Shown in pieces: positions 41,065-50,143 of a stretch of 64,000 nucleotides of DNA. Under the pieces are notes generated by a model. It ran no database searches. It worked only from the letters and a program-made list of their open reading frames with translations, and was not told where the DNA came from. Made by a program: the position numbers and the translations under genes. The number at the start of each line of letters is the position of its first letter. The first letter of the stretch is position 1. Source of the stretch: a virus; the IMG/VR virus record IMGVR_UViG_3300020474_001461, positions 1 to 64,000 of that record; one strand, given 5' to 3'.

Positions 41065-41560
41065 ACTTGACCAATTCTTTTTGTACTTTCTTCCAATACC
41101 TTTTAGTTTGCTTTTTCTGTAATCCCTTCGGACCACCGTTCCAACACCTTGCGATTTCTTCATATGAACTATTTTTGTGATAATAATTGTAAATTACATA
41201 AAACATTTCTATTGACTTTGTTTCACTCCATCGGTCTTCTAACGTATAGAATTTATCAGAGTCAAATTTGTGAAGTAATCTATTTACTTCATTGACCATT
41301 ATAGGTCTTATTTGTAAAACACCAACCGCTTCTTCTCTTTTGGCGTATGCGTTTGGATTACCTTCTGATTCCACCTGTATCATAGAATGAATCAAATCTG
41401 AAATATCTCTCTCAGGTACTTTGAGAATCATGGGTACTGTTTCCACCTTTAGTTCTTTAATCGGTTTAGGGTCAAGACTTATTACAGGACTTACCCTTGG
41501 ATTTAATTCTTTACTTGAACTAACAAGAAGTAAAGAAACCCAAAACATTAATATTCTCAT
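41030..41560 (-). CDS. lytic transglycosylase-like lysin with signal peptide
   Basis: A 176-residue protein with an N-terminal signal (MRILMFWVSLLLVSSS). It has an SLT/lysozyme-like core: MIQVESEGNPNAYAKREEAVGVLQIRP (catalytic Glu near residue 65 and Gln of the GVLQI loop), and CWNGGPKGLQK. These are the features of soluble lytic transglycosylases. An exported peptidoglycan-degrading enzyme in addition to the endolysin at 22336. Either virion-associated or for lysis. Confidence 0.7.
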   Translation of the reverse strand: MRILMFWVSLLLVSSSKELNPRVSPVISLDPKPIKELKVETVPMILKVPERDISDLIHSMIQVESEGNPNAYAKREEAVGVLQIRPIMVNEVNRLLHKFDSDKFYTLEDRWSETKSIEMFYVIYNYYHKNSSYEEIARCWNGGPKGLQKKQTKRYWKKVQKELVKYESSVDRSRDV

Positions 41561-41561
41561 A

Positions 41562-42503
41562 TTATATTCTTATACGTTCTTTTTTGTTACACAATTCACT
41601 ATCTTTGAAAGGACACCATTTACAGTTTTTACTGTTTTTACCTGCTAATGCAGGAAACTCACCAACTGTATTGTATGTCCCATCATCGTTAAAACTACTT
41701 TCAATAAATTTGTTAAAATTATTTACTATCTTATTTAACGTAGGTTTACCGTGAGGTGGTACAAATTCTTGTACCCTTTTTTGTGCAAACATTGCCTCTT
41801 CCCATAACTTTCTTTTTACGATAAAATACCTTACTTGTATTCTATCTAATGGATAACCATACTGTTCTGAGAAAAACTTTTTGTATAAAACTAATTGTGC
41901 GGTTTTTGTTTTGTCCGCTTTCTGCCACTTGTTCCAACCTCTTGTTGATGTTTTGATATCCCATATTTCAATGTTTCCATCACTATCTTCAAATACCAAG
42001 TCAAGGAAACCTTTCATCATGATTTCACTATCATCTGATACGGGATAATAAATAGGTAATTCTACACCAACAAGTTTCATATTACGAGTTGAAAAGTATG
42101 CAGACCGATTCTTTTTTAAGAAATCGAGTATTTGTATACCATCATCATAGAACTCATTCATTTCACTACGAGTGGTAAACTTAATTCCGTATATTGCCAT
42201 GGTCTTTTTGTACTCTTTAGTCATTTCTTCTAACAAGAGTCCATTAAGGTCCATTTCATTTGCTTTTGTTGCAGAGTCATTATACATAACCTGTAACCAA
42301 GATTGTATAGTCTCATGCATTGCTGTACCAAATAATAAATGTATAGATGGGTCAAAGTCTTTATGACCATCCATATAAGTTAGTTTCCACTGTTTAGGAC
42401 AGTTTGCCCACATTGTATATTGTGAGTAAGAAACCTTCTTATCATCTTTTCCCTCTTTGTGTACGGGAAAATTAAATATATTGGATACCATTGATTTTTT
42501 CAT
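41562..42503 (-). CDS. Cas4/RecB-like PD-(D/E)XK nuclease with Fe-S cysteines
   Basis: A 313-residue nuclease. The catalytic core is GFLDLVFED (Asp168) followed by EIWDIKTS (D182-I-K184). Four cysteines, Cys35 (ANCPKQWK) and Cys294, Cys297 and Cys305 (CKWCPFKDSELC), are spaced like the Fe-S cluster of Cas4/AddB nucleases. The first motif around the YSQYTMWANCP region is also typical. Likely a 5'-3' exonuclease in recombination or replication. A second ATG at 42491 is possible. A box-bearing promoter precedes it. Confidence 0.85.
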   Translation of the reverse strand: MKKSMVSNIFNFPVHKEGKDDKKVSYSQYTMWANCPKQWKLTYMDGHKDFDPSIHLLFGTAMHETIQSWLQVMYNDSATKANEMDLNGLLLEEMTKEYKKTMAIYGIKFTTRSEMNEFYDDGIQILDFLKKNRSAYFSTRNMKLVGVELPIYYPVSDDSEIMMKGFLDLVFEDSDGNIEIWDIKTSTRGWNKWQKADKTKTAQLVLYKKFFSEQYGYPLDRIQVRYFIVKRKLWEEAMFAQKRVQEFVPPHGKPTLNKIVNNFNKFIESSFNDDGTYNTVGEFPALAGKNSKNCKWCPFKDSELCNKKERIRI

Positions 42504-42510
42504 CTACCTA

Positions 42511-42566
42511 AAGATAATAAAAAGACTTGGAATTACCAAATCTTTTATGTTAATAAATTGTTAAAT
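42511..42566 (-). promoter_or_regulatory. promoter with two upstream TTAACA boxes (Cas4-like nuclease)
   Basis: TTTGGT at 42535-42540, 18-bp spacer, TATCTT at 42511-42516 on the minus strand. Two TTAACA boxes, 11 bp apart with the nearer 7 bp from the -35, lie upstream, as at 8558, 11513, 12351 and 12742. The -10 is less perfect. Confidence 0.65.
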
Positions 42567-42567
42567 T

Positions 42568-42978
42568 TTACTTAGCCCACTTCTTTCTTTGGACTATCTG
42601 TGCTATAACCCCATAAACACTCATATCTTCGTATGTATCTTGAATATTCTCACCAACTTCATCAGGTTGACCTAAAACTACTAATTGTTTTAGTCTTTGG
42701 ATTTTATCGTTCATTCTAAACCATAAACCTGTTAGTGATATTTTTATTTCATCATCAGTATCTAATTGAGAACCAACTGAAATGTTATCAGGTCCGTAAT
42801 TTCTTTGTTTTTTACAGAATGTCTCATACATTTCTTCTTGAATCTTTTTAAATTCAGCTGTAGTGTTTGGGTATAATCTTTCACAATATTCTATTGCAGA
42901 TTCTTCTACATTCCTTTTTTCCTCTCTTTCACCTGTCCACTCAACTTTATTTTTTCTTTCTTTTATTACTTCAGCCAT
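42568..42978 (-). CDS. DUF1599/nucleotide-modification-associated-like protein
   Basis: A 136-residue helical protein. CKKQRNYGPDNISVG followed by SLTGLWFRMNDKIQRLKQLVV and DEVGENIQDTYEDMSVYGVI match the DUF1599 pattern (Nmad1-like, MazG-related helices with acidic pairs). Members occur with enzymes that make hypermodified DNA bases and may act on nucleotides. It lies between the clamp-loader and the Cas4-like nuclease. No direct evidence for modification. Confidence 0.65.
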   Translation of the reverse strand: MAEVIKERKNKVEWTGEREEKRNVEESAIEYCERLYPNTTAEFKKIQEEMYETFCKKQRNYGPDNISVGSQLDTDDEIKISLTGLWFRMNDKIQRLKQLVVLGQPDEVGENIQDTYEDMSVYGVIAQIVQRKKWAK

Positions 42979-43403
42979 TTCTTTATTTCTTTATCTTCTA
43001 TACCGTATTTTTTTATGATTTCGGTAATCTCATCTTTTGTTAGTATGTCAAGATATCCTATGATTTCTCTTTGAGATACTTCATAGTATTTTGACAAGTA
43101 GTTTAAGACATTTTCATTGTACTTACCTTCTTTTTTACCTTTTATGTACTTATCCCATGTCTTTTTCTGTGGAAGAACGTCAAAATATAATTTGTACACA
43201 TCTCGGGGTTTGAGTTGACCAATAGTATGTTTTTGTAACTCGTTTACCAACTCAATAAGATTAAGATTCATTGACAACCATCTATTTACAATAAATGGTG
43301 AGAATGTTTTCTTATCCATATCAGATAGAGTATTCCATGGAACCTTTTTTTCTTTGATTCCCGAAATATGTTCAAATATTGTTTTAGTCTTCTTTGTCAC
43401 CAT
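42966..43403 (-). CDS. 62: clamp-loader small subunit (gp62-like)
   Basis: A 145-residue protein. SPFIVNRWLSMNLNLIELVNEL (about residues 35-56) is the motif I associate with gp62 of T4-like phages. A basic helical tail follows (KKTWDKYIKGKKEGKYNEN). It sits directly next to gp44 and the zinc-ribbon gene. gp62 completes the ATPase that loads gp45 on DNA. T4 gp62 is longer (about 187 residues). Confidence 0.65.
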   Translation of the reverse strand: MVTKKTKTIFEHISGIKEKKVPWNTLSDMDKKTFSPFIVNRWLSMNLNLIELVNELQKHTIGQLKPRDVYKLYFDVLPQKKTWDKYIKGKKEGKYNENVLNYLSKYYEVSQREIIGYLDILTKDEITEIIKKYGIEDKEIKKWLK

Positions 43404-43668
43404 TAATCAGTTCTTTTGGTGTAAATTTTGGATGAACTGTACCACAATTGTTACACAATACAACGGGTATCGGTAACATTGATGCTACACCATTTGGTGA
43501 TTGTACTGCTGGTACTTCTTTATACATTGTTACTTCGTCAAAGAAGATACCACCACATTCGGGACAATCTACAGTAGGTAACTTTCTTGGGTCTAATTTT
43601 AGACCTACCTGTTGTTGATTTGGTTGCCCACCTAAGTTTACAACTTTTCCTTTTCCTTTTTTTGCCAT
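43384..43668 (-). CDS. zinc-ribbon protein (94 aa)
   Basis: Two CxxC pairs, CPECGG (Cys35/Cys38) and CNNCG (Cys72/Cys75), separated by a proline-rich loop, form a zinc ribbon. The first 30 residues are basic and Gly-rich (MAKKGKGKVVNLGGQPNQQQ). It lies between gp44 and gp62. In other phages small zinc-ribbon proteins in this place may act as transcription or replication adaptors. Confidence 0.55.
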   Translation of the reverse strand: MAKKGKGKVVNLGGQPNQQQVGLKLDPRKLPTVDCPECGGIFFDEVTMYKEVPAVQSPNGVASMLPIPVVLCNNCGTVHPKFTPKELINGDKED

Positions 43669-43670
43669 AA

Positions 43671-44591
43671 CTACTTTCCTATTGTTACTAAAATATTTAA
43701 TATCATCGCCATAATGTTGATTTCTTTATCAACAACCATTGAATCCTTGTACTGACCATCTGCGATGTTTAAAATAGTCTGTCCAACCTTACCTGATGCG
43801 TATTCATCTACCTCATCATATAACGCTCTATACAGTGGTTGAAAATCTTTAACTTTTGAATCAGCAATAATCTTTCTGATTTCATTAAATTGTTTTTTCA
43901 TTTCACCACCTGATTTCATCACATCAATCACATTGTCAACATAGTTTGCTTGAACTGTAGATGTTGTATCTATTTTCAACTCACCTTTGACAACCTGTCT
44001 TTGTGCTGCATTTAGAACTCTACGGATGTCAGGATACCCACCATTTACTAATACTGCAAGGTCTTCTTTATCAAACTTGACCTCTTCCTCGTTTAATATA
44101 TCAAACAATCTTTTTGCCACTTCCTTCTTTGAAGGTGGTGTTATTGCAAATGTCTGACAACGAGATTGAATCGGGTCGATAACTTTTTCTACATAGTTAC
44201 AAGTTAAAATAAATCTTGTAGACTTTGAAAAAGTTTCCATCAAGTTTCTAAGTGCTGCTTGTGCATTTGGTGTTAAATAATCTGCTTCATCTAATATGAT
44301 AACCTTCCACTTTCTGAAACCCATTGATGATGCGAATCCACGAATCTTATCACGAACTGCGTCAACAGAGTTTTCATCTGAGGCGTTTATATACATAACA
44401 TCACAATCAATCTGATTAGTGATTATCTTTGCGAGGGTAGTCTTACCTGTACCTGCTACTCCGTAAAGTAACAAGTGTGGTACATCCTCATTCTCAATGT
44501 ATATTTTTACCTTTTCTAAGATATGTTCATTTCCAACATATCCATCTAATGTATCGGGTCTATATTTTTCAACCCATAATGAATTACTCAT
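43671..44591 (-). CDS. 44: clamp loader AAA+ subunit (gp44)
   Basis: A 306-residue AAA+ ATPase. LWVEKYRPDTLDGYVG starts the domain. LLYGVAGTGKTTLAK is Walker A (about residues 41-55), KVIILDEADYL is Walker B (about 96-106), and IQSRCQTF is the SRC motif for the arginine finger. It loads the sliding clamp gp45. The start at 44591 gives a 1-bp gap to the upstream gene; a frame to 44651 would overlap it. Confidence 0.95.
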   Translation of the reverse strand: MSNSLWVEKYRPDTLDGYVGNEHILEKVKIYIENEDVPHLLLYGVAGTGKTTLAKIITNQIDCDVMYINASDENSVDAVRDKIRGFASSMGFRKWKVIILDEADYLTPNAQAALRNLMETFSKSTRFILTCNYVEKVIDPIQSRCQTFAITPPSKKEVAKRLFDILNEEEVKFDKEDLAVLVNGGYPDIRRVLNAAQRQVVKGELKIDTTSTVQANYVDNVIDVMKSGGEMKKQFNEIRKIIADSKVKDFQPLYRALYDEVDEYASGKVGQTILNIADGQYKDSMVVDKEINIMAMILNILVTIGK

Positions 44592-44592
44592 A

Positions 44593-46083
44593 TTAAAAGA
44601 ATTTATTTGATGTAAAGTTTTGTGACCATTTAGGGTCTCTCTTAGACTCATCTAACGGGTCACCTTTGTAATCTATGTTTCCTGCTTCATCAATAATTTT
44701 CTTAACATCATCAATGTTTTCTTCAGGAATCCAAAGTTTAGTATAAATTTCATTTGGTGAATCTTTCACACCTCTTTCTAAACACCACTGTCTAATACCT
44801 TCCCATGCGTTACTTTTATGTAATGATGGGTGACTATTATACAAGATGTTCTTTTTATACCCATTACCCTGTAAGATATGATACAACCACTCTACTCCAT
44901 ATTTGGTTTTAGAAGTGTGTTTCTTCTTACTGTTTTCTAAACAATGAGTTAAATCACCGACAAGATTATTTTTAAAGTCTTCATCATGTGGTGGTAATTC
45001 CCAATCAAATTTCTTACCTTCAGGAATTTTATTTATTACGTCTACGAACTCATCTTTATTTGAGAAGTATAATGGATAATCTTCACCCAAAACATATTCA
45101 TAGGTTGGGTGTTTGAATGCCAAACTTGGTTTATTTAATCTAATTGCGTCTTGTACGGATAAGTTCCAAGTCATGTAATTATCAACAAAACACAAAGTAG
45201 CGTGAGACTGTTCAATCAAATTACGATATGCTCCACCACTTGGTAAATTCTTGACATACATCCATTTTGGTGCAGGTTTACCTGCCATAGGTTTCTTAGC
45301 GTTTTCATCAGTAACCCAAACTAACCACTCATCTCTATCAAGGTCTTCTGTATATTCAATAAGTTTATTGATACCTGTTGAATTATTCCATCTATGATTG
45401 AATAACAATATCTTTTTACCTTGTGCAGGATTAGGGAATGGTTCCGAATCAGGGAACTGTCCCACTCCTAATGGAAAATAGTTAATCTTATCATCCATGA
45501 CTTCGTCATTGATACCTTGAACTATGTAGTCTCTTTTGTCCCAATTAGATTTCATATAATCTTTTGATACAGGACAGTGGAAATATGATTTGTAAGACCA
45601 ATTGATTGCTTCAAGTTGTCTATAGAATCCTTCGGGATATCCATCTGTAACTCTACTCTTTGTACAGTCGACCCAATGGAAAAAGTTGAAACATTCTACT
45701 GTAAGACCATATCTTGAAGACATGATTGAATTTACAACATTATATAAAAGTTCAGGTTGGTGATTAAATATAAAGTCAAAATCTTGACCTCTCCAATCTG
45801 TAAGTTTGTTCAAGAGTTTACCGTTAAAGTATGCTCTATTCGATAAAACAGATTGAGTATAATCAAATGGCACTAATGTTACGTTTGGACCTAAATCAGG
45901 AATCGTGTTATTGGTAGGAACCAATATCGTATGGTGACACATTGGTAAAAACTTAATAGTCTTAACCATAACTTTATAGTTAGAATCACCATGATGTTGA
46001 AATTTAGGACCACTCCACCTAACAGGTGACATGATGTGTAGAACTCGTCTACCGTACAGTGGATGGTTGTAATCTTTAGTCAT
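44593..46083 (-). CDS. GT-B glycosyltransferase inside the replisome cluster
   Basis: A 496-residue protein. RVLHIMSPVRWSGPKFQHH begins the fold. ILLFNHRWNNSTGINKLIEYT and SHATLCFVDNYMTWNLSVQDAIRLNKPSLAF are the donor-domain segments (E/D-containing loop near residue 315). It resembles phage glycosyltransferases of unknown target. It lies between gp45 and gp44, which are usually adjacent in T4-like phages. This context raises a DNA-glycosylation role as one possibility; surface glycan is another. Confidence 0.6.
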   Translation of the reverse strand: MTKDYNHPLYGRRVLHIMSPVRWSGPKFQHHGDSNYKVMVKTIKFLPMCHHTILVPTNNTIPDLGPNVTLVPFDYTQSVLSNRAYFNGKLLNKLTDWRGQDFDFIFNHQPELLYNVVNSIMSSRYGLTVECFNFFHWVDCTKSRVTDGYPEGFYRQLEAINWSYKSYFHCPVSKDYMKSNWDKRDYIVQGINDEVMDDKINYFPLGVGQFPDSEPFPNPAQGKKILLFNHRWNNSTGINKLIEYTEDLDRDEWLVWVTDENAKKPMAGKPAPKWMYVKNLPSGGAYRNLIEQSHATLCFVDNYMTWNLSVQDAIRLNKPSLAFKHPTYEYVLGEDYPLYFSNKDEFVDVINKIPEGKKFDWELPPHDEDFKNNLVGDLTHCLENSKKKHTSKTKYGVEWLYHILQGNGYKKNILYNSHPSLHKSNAWEGIRQWCLERGVKDSPNEIYTKLWIPEENIDDVKKIIDEAGNIDYKGDPLDESKRDPKWSQNFTSNKFF

Positions 46084-46092
46084 ATTTACTCC

Positions 46093-46788
46093 TTACTTTA
46101 TTTCTACTAAGTAGTAGTTAGAAGTGAAACCATCTTTTTCAAATGTTGCGAATGCAAGTCCTTGACTTGAAACTTTTAGAGAAGATGATTTTGCACCTTT
46201 GTTTGCGTTAAGAATTTCTTTTAGATATTTTGCTGAGAATGAGATTGGTTCGATATCACCATCACATTTACAGTTTACGTTAATAGAAATTCTGTTAGAA
46301 TTAATTTTTTGATACCCCAATACAACAGAACCTTTGTTGTTCTTACAAGAGAAAGTAAATGTATCTGATTCACTTAGTGCTCCCTTTGACTTTACGAATG
46401 TTGAAATAAATTCATTATCTAATGTAATTTCACCATTAAAGTCAGGTAGTTGTTTTAAATCAGGAACTACAGGAATAACAGATAAATCTGCTAACATATA
46501 ATTAACTGATGTCTTCTTATCTGAGAATACTAAAGATGCTTCACCTTTAGAAATCTCAATAGAAGAATCTAAAACACCTAACAACCCTTTAAGTTGTGAT
46601 GTTGTATAAATACCGAACTCCCCATTTGGAAATTCTTTATTTTCACTTTGGACACTTCCTAAAAGTGTCTTGTCGTCTGAAATAAAACTTACAGACATAC
46701 CTTCATCGGTTGAATTAATTTTAACCGATTCGACTTCACCACCGAGATTATATCGGGAAATGAAACCTTCAAACGAGTTTTTCTTCAT
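46093..46788 (-). CDS. 45: sliding clamp (gp45)
   Basis: A 231-residue PCNA-like clamp. Start at 46788 (MKKNSFEGFIS). A longer frame begins upstream of the promoter. Fold clues: YTTSQLKGLLGVLDSSIEI and YMLADLSVIPVV in the first domain, then the repeated beta-alpha-beta pattern ISFSAKYLKEILNAN and SSLKVSSQGLAFATF in the second. It is the trimeric processivity factor for gp43 and in T4 also activates late transcription. Separate promoter at 46811. Confidence 0.85.
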   Translation of the reverse strand: MKKNSFEGFISRYNLGGEVESVKINSTDEGMSVSFISDDKTLLGSVQSENKEFPNGEFGIYTTSQLKGLLGVLDSSIEISKGEASLVFSDKKTSVNYMLADLSVIPVVPDLKQLPDFNGEITLDNEFISTFVKSKGALSESDTFTFSCKNNKGSVVLGYQKINSNRISINVNCKCDGDIEPISFSAKYLKEILNANKGAKSSSLKVSSQGLAFATFEKDGFTSNYYLVEIK

Positions 46789-46810
46789 GTTACTATTGTT
46801 TATTTTAATT

Positions 46811-46840
46811 AATATACGAAATTTATTTTTAAAATCCAAA
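46811..46840 (-). promoter_or_regulatory. promoter upstream of gp45
   Basis: TTTGGA at 46835-46840, 18-bp spacer, TATATT (then AATT) at 46811-46816 on the minus strand. It overlaps the last codons of the DNA polymerase gene. The transcript would start about 16 nt before the clamp start at 46788. No TTAACA boxes. Confidence 0.7.
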
Positions 46841-49345
46841 AAATTGTGAAGCTTTTTGTAAATTAGAATTAGGTTTTTCCCAATTCATTGCTTCATAAAA
46901 ATCACCAAGTTTGTTTTCCAACTCTTTTTCCCATATTTTATCATAGTTAATATATTGTTCAACAAACTTTAGAATCTGTGGTGGGTCATTGTGACCTTTT
47001 AACGCGGTTGAGTCTAATCCAAGTGGATTATTTTTTAAGTAGACCCACTTAACTTTGTCACCATCTCTCATTGGTTCATATTTGTAAGGTACTTTATAGA
47101 ATGCAAGTAATTGATTATATGTCAATGCAGATTTAACGTGAGCAGGAGTTCCTTTTTTGAACTCACCCAACACCTGACTTTTTGTCATATACTTTGACAG
47201 TTGTTTTACTGATGTATTTTTTGCTATGTCTATAAAGTTCCTATCAACCATACCATCTTTGTAATCTAATATTTTTTGGTCAATTTCTGTTTTATCAGTT
47301 GATTTTAGAATATCTAAAAGAACTGTTTTCATTACTTCTTTAAAGTAGGTTGGGAAAGAACTTCTTTTTACATCCAACCCTTTTACATCCAATTTATCAC
47401 AATCAACAGTATTGTCGTTGATAATCCATTGAGCGTATCGTTTCTTTGATACCCAAAAACCACCCTTAGCGATTGTTTCTTGTTTGATATCAAATCTATG
47501 TGTATCGATATTAAATAACTTTTTTGACATAATATCGTACATTCCGTTAATATGTTGTTCTACCTCTTTTGCTGCAGATAGAATCGCAGGAATCATCTCT
47601 TCATCTGAATCTTCATTAAGTTCAGGATTACGTGCTTTTACTAATGGTGCTGCTTGATAGAATACAGAATCAGTATCAGTATATACGTTATAGTCTGCCT
47701 CTTGTCCTATCACCTTTGAGTAGTATTGATTTGCAATTAACTCAGTTGTTTTAATTACAGTTTGACCTGTAATCGTAGTTGCTTCTGCGTTATCAATATC
47801 ATAGAATCTAAATGAAGGTAATCCTAAAACTCCATATAACGAGTTTAACATAATCTTTTGTACCAACTGTCTTTTACCATAAAACTTATATTTGTCGTCA
47901 TTACCTTCCTTACCATACTTTTTCATTAAGTCTTTATATTCAACTCTTTTGTTAAACCAAACATTTAATACTTCAGGAATAATACCAATCTTATCTGTTC
48001 TATAAAGTACTCCATTAGCTGCGACTGAGTATTTGTTCTTCTCTATAAATGCGTTGAACTTATCTTTTGATAAAGTAGGGAACTCATTTCCACCCGCGTC
48101 CATAATAGTATAAGTTTCCAATCTACCCTTCATATGGTCCTCAGCAGAATAATCTTTGAGTTTACCGATTTTTGTTTCAGGTGAGATATTGATACTCATA
48201 ATAATTGATGGGTATAGTGAAGTTAAATCCAAATCATAAACCCATTTATATAATCCTGGCTTTGGTTCTTTTACATATGCTCCTGTAAATTTACCCTCAC
48301 CATCTGAACCATCTTCGTTCCTTGGAACCCTTCTTGCTTTATTTGGTGCGACTCTACCACTTCTTCTAAGGAATGTCAACATTGCACCTTCTAACCATTT
48401 TGATGAAAATAAGTAATCTTCATAAAATACATGACCTGTATGACATATTGCTCTTGCCAAATCAATAAACTGAAGTTTCTTATCCATATCAACAACTAAC
48501 TCGACATCAACTAAGTTGTACTCAATAAACTTTTCTATATCGTCTCTGAATAATTGGTCAAGGTTTCCTTCATACTCAATCTTTCCTCTACCCAACTCAG
48601 TTGTTGCAACAGTGTCTAATCTGTAGTTTGGAAGTTCAGTGTATGTATAACATTTATATAATGCAAGATAATCTAATGCTGATACACCTGCGATAATGTA
48701 TCTTTTTCTATATTTGTTGTAGTGTACTTTACCAATCGGTGATAATTTATTTGCTAATCTTTCACCAAATTTGTTTTTCAATCTATTGTACAAATAGGTT
48801 ACATCAAAATAGTCAATATTCCATCCTGTAACAATTGTTGGATTTATTTCTTGCCATTTGTTTAAAAATGCCATAAGTAGTTCATCTTCTGAATCAAATG
48901 ACTGTACCTCTGCACCTTTGATTGTTTTATTTATTTTTTCACCCTTGTTGACAACATAAACAAAATAATCATTTGTAACACTATCATGTCCTGCAATTGC
49001 AGTAACTTCATTACTTGCTTTATCAATATCAGGAAGACCACTAATCATTTCTACCTCTATATCAAATGTAAGAACTGTATGTCCAACTGATGATTCATCT
49101 GAGTCACCATAGTTGTCAATTAAGAATCTTGTAACTTCGTTTACATCTGATTCATATAATTGTAAATCATCTTCTGCTTTCCACCAATTAAGTTTCTTCA
49201 AACGTTCACCGTGAATTGATTGATGTGCTCCGTTACCATCTCTTACATATGCGTATCTACGATACTTTGATGTATAGTAACCTTTTTCATCATCCCAACA
49301 ATGAATAATATTTTTTTCTTTTTCGTAGTATACGTTTTGATACAT
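46829..49345 (-). CDS. 43: DNA polymerase, family B (gp43)
   Basis: An 838-residue replicative polymerase. 3'-5' exonuclease motifs: DIE (95-97), GWNIDYFD (174-181) and YNLVD (276-280). Polymerase motifs: DLTSLYPSI (373-381), KIMLNSLYG (497-505) and YTDTDS (555-560). All catalytic residues are present. The C-terminus NLQKASQFFGF fits a clamp-binding peptide. It is somewhat shorter than T4 gp43 (about 898). Overlaps the promoter of gp45. Confidence 0.97.
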   Translation of the reverse strand: MYQNVYYEKEKNIIHCWDDEKGYYTSKYRRYAYVRDGNGAHQSIHGERLKKLNWWKAEDDLQLYESDVNEVTRFLIDNYGDSDESSVGHTVLTFDIEVEMISGLPDIDKASNEVTAIAGHDSVTNDYFVYVVNKGEKINKTIKGAEVQSFDSEDELLMAFLNKWQEINPTIVTGWNIDYFDVTYLYNRLKNKFGERLANKLSPIGKVHYNKYRKRYIIAGVSALDYLALYKCYTYTELPNYRLDTVATTELGRGKIEYEGNLDQLFRDDIEKFIEYNLVDVELVVDMDKKLQFIDLARAICHTGHVFYEDYLFSSKWLEGAMLTFLRRSGRVAPNKARRVPRNEDGSDGEGKFTGAYVKEPKPGLYKWVYDLDLTSLYPSIIMSINISPETKIGKLKDYSAEDHMKGRLETYTIMDAGGNEFPTLSKDKFNAFIEKNKYSVAANGVLYRTDKIGIIPEVLNVWFNKRVEYKDLMKKYGKEGNDDKYKFYGKRQLVQKIMLNSLYGVLGLPSFRFYDIDNAEATTITGQTVIKTTELIANQYYSKVIGQEADYNVYTDTDSVFYQAAPLVKARNPELNEDSDEEMIPAILSAAKEVEQHINGMYDIMSKKLFNIDTHRFDIKQETIAKGGFWVSKKRYAQWIINDNTVDCDKLDVKGLDVKRSSFPTYFKEVMKTVLLDILKSTDKTEIDQKILDYKDGMVDRNFIDIAKNTSVKQLSKYMTKSQVLGEFKKGTPAHVKSALTYNQLLAFYKVPYKYEPMRDGDKVKWVYLKNNPLGLDSTALKGHNDPPQILKFVEQYINYDKIWEKELENKLGDFYEAMNWEKPNSNLQKASQFFGF

Positions 49346-49348
49346 ATA

Positions 49349-49552
49349 TTATTGATAATCGTTAAATTCACCAAAAAGTAGGTGAGTCCAAGTTTCCCCT
49401 TTTACTATTTTTCTTATATTGGCAGGGGATACACCATTATTTCTTGCTAATACTCTTATATTACGATGACCTACAGACCATAGTTTTCTAATAGACTTAA
49501 CTTGAGTCTCTGTTAATTTATGTTGTGGGTGTGATTCTCCTCGTAATCTCAT
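49349..49552 (-). CDS. small helix-turn-helix protein (67 aa)
   Basis: Start at 49552 (MRLRGESHPQHKLTETQVK). A GTG at 49567 would lie above the predicted transcription start. The helix-turn-helix KLTETQVKSIRKLW and NIRVLARNNGVSPANIRKIVKGETW resembles the DNA-binding domain attached to HNH homing nucleases, here without a nuclease. It is the first gene after the promoter at 49569 and precedes gp43, so it may regulate its expression. Confidence 0.6.
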   Translation of the reverse strand: MRLRGESHPQHKLTETQVKSIRKLWSVGHRNIRVLARNNGVSPANIRKIVKGETWTHLLFGEFNDYQ

Positions 49553-49568
49553 TCTAAATCTTCTCACT

Positions 49569-49598
49569 AATATACAAAATTTTTATTAATTTTCCAAA
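49569..49598 (-). promoter_or_regulatory. promoter upstream of HTH protein and gp43
   Basis: TTTGGA at 49593-49598, 18-bp spacer and TATATT (then AGTGA) at 49569-49574 on the minus strand, an exact match to the class. It overlaps the stop region of the 2OG oxygenase gene. No TTAACA boxes. Confidence 0.75.
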
Positions 49599-50143
49599 TA
49601 CATTTCACCATTTTTTACACCTGATGGTATCGTATCCCACAGATTTATTGCTATGGCCCTTCTTGTTCCACGAGTAACTTTGGTAACTCTATGTTGGTGA
49701 TGACCCGCAGGAAAGATAACTAATCTATTGTATTTGGGTTCTAATCTTTCAGGTTCACCATCTTGTCCATGTGAATATATTTCAAGATAACCACCATCTA
49801 TATCATTTTCCCATGGATAAAAAACTGTTCCTATTACGGGACTAACTATTCTTTTTTCAGTATCCCAAATATATTCATCTTTATCAAAATGAAACGGTAA
49901 TTCATCTCTATCTTCATCTTGAGAATAAACACCTGTCCAATATTCAAACCCTGAAACACTTACAGGTGGATATGGAGAGTTTTTACCCCAAATATACTCT
50001 ATCAATTCTTTTTTAAGTGTGTTTGATGGTGTATTCCACCACCCATTCCACCAATAGTAACCTTTATCGTCCCAAAAAGTATTGTCCTCTTTGAGTCTAT
50101 TTAAAAGGTCTTGGTCTTTGATAAAATCATCAATTACTATCAT
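49586..50143 (-). CDS. 2OG-Fe(II) oxygenase (185 aa)
   Basis: PFHFDKDEYI (about residues 102-111) has His-x-Asp, GGYLEIYSHGQ is the beta-helix core, and GHHQHRVTKVTRGTRRAIAINLW (about 146-168) supplies the distal His and Arg. Aromatic-rich start (GYYWWNGWWN). It overlaps the UDP-galactopyranose mutase gene by 4 bp, again an oxygenase in a glycan setting. Confidence 0.75.
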   Translation of the reverse strand: MIVIDDFIKDQDLLNRLKEDNTFWDDKGYYWWNGWWNTPSNTLKKELIEYIWGKNSPYPPVSVSGFEYWTGVYSQDEDRDELPFHFDKDEYIWDTEKRIVSPVIGTVFYPWENDIDGGYLEIYSHGQDGEPERLEPKYNRLVIFPAGHHQHRVTKVTRGTRRAIAINLWDTIPSGVKNGEMYLEN

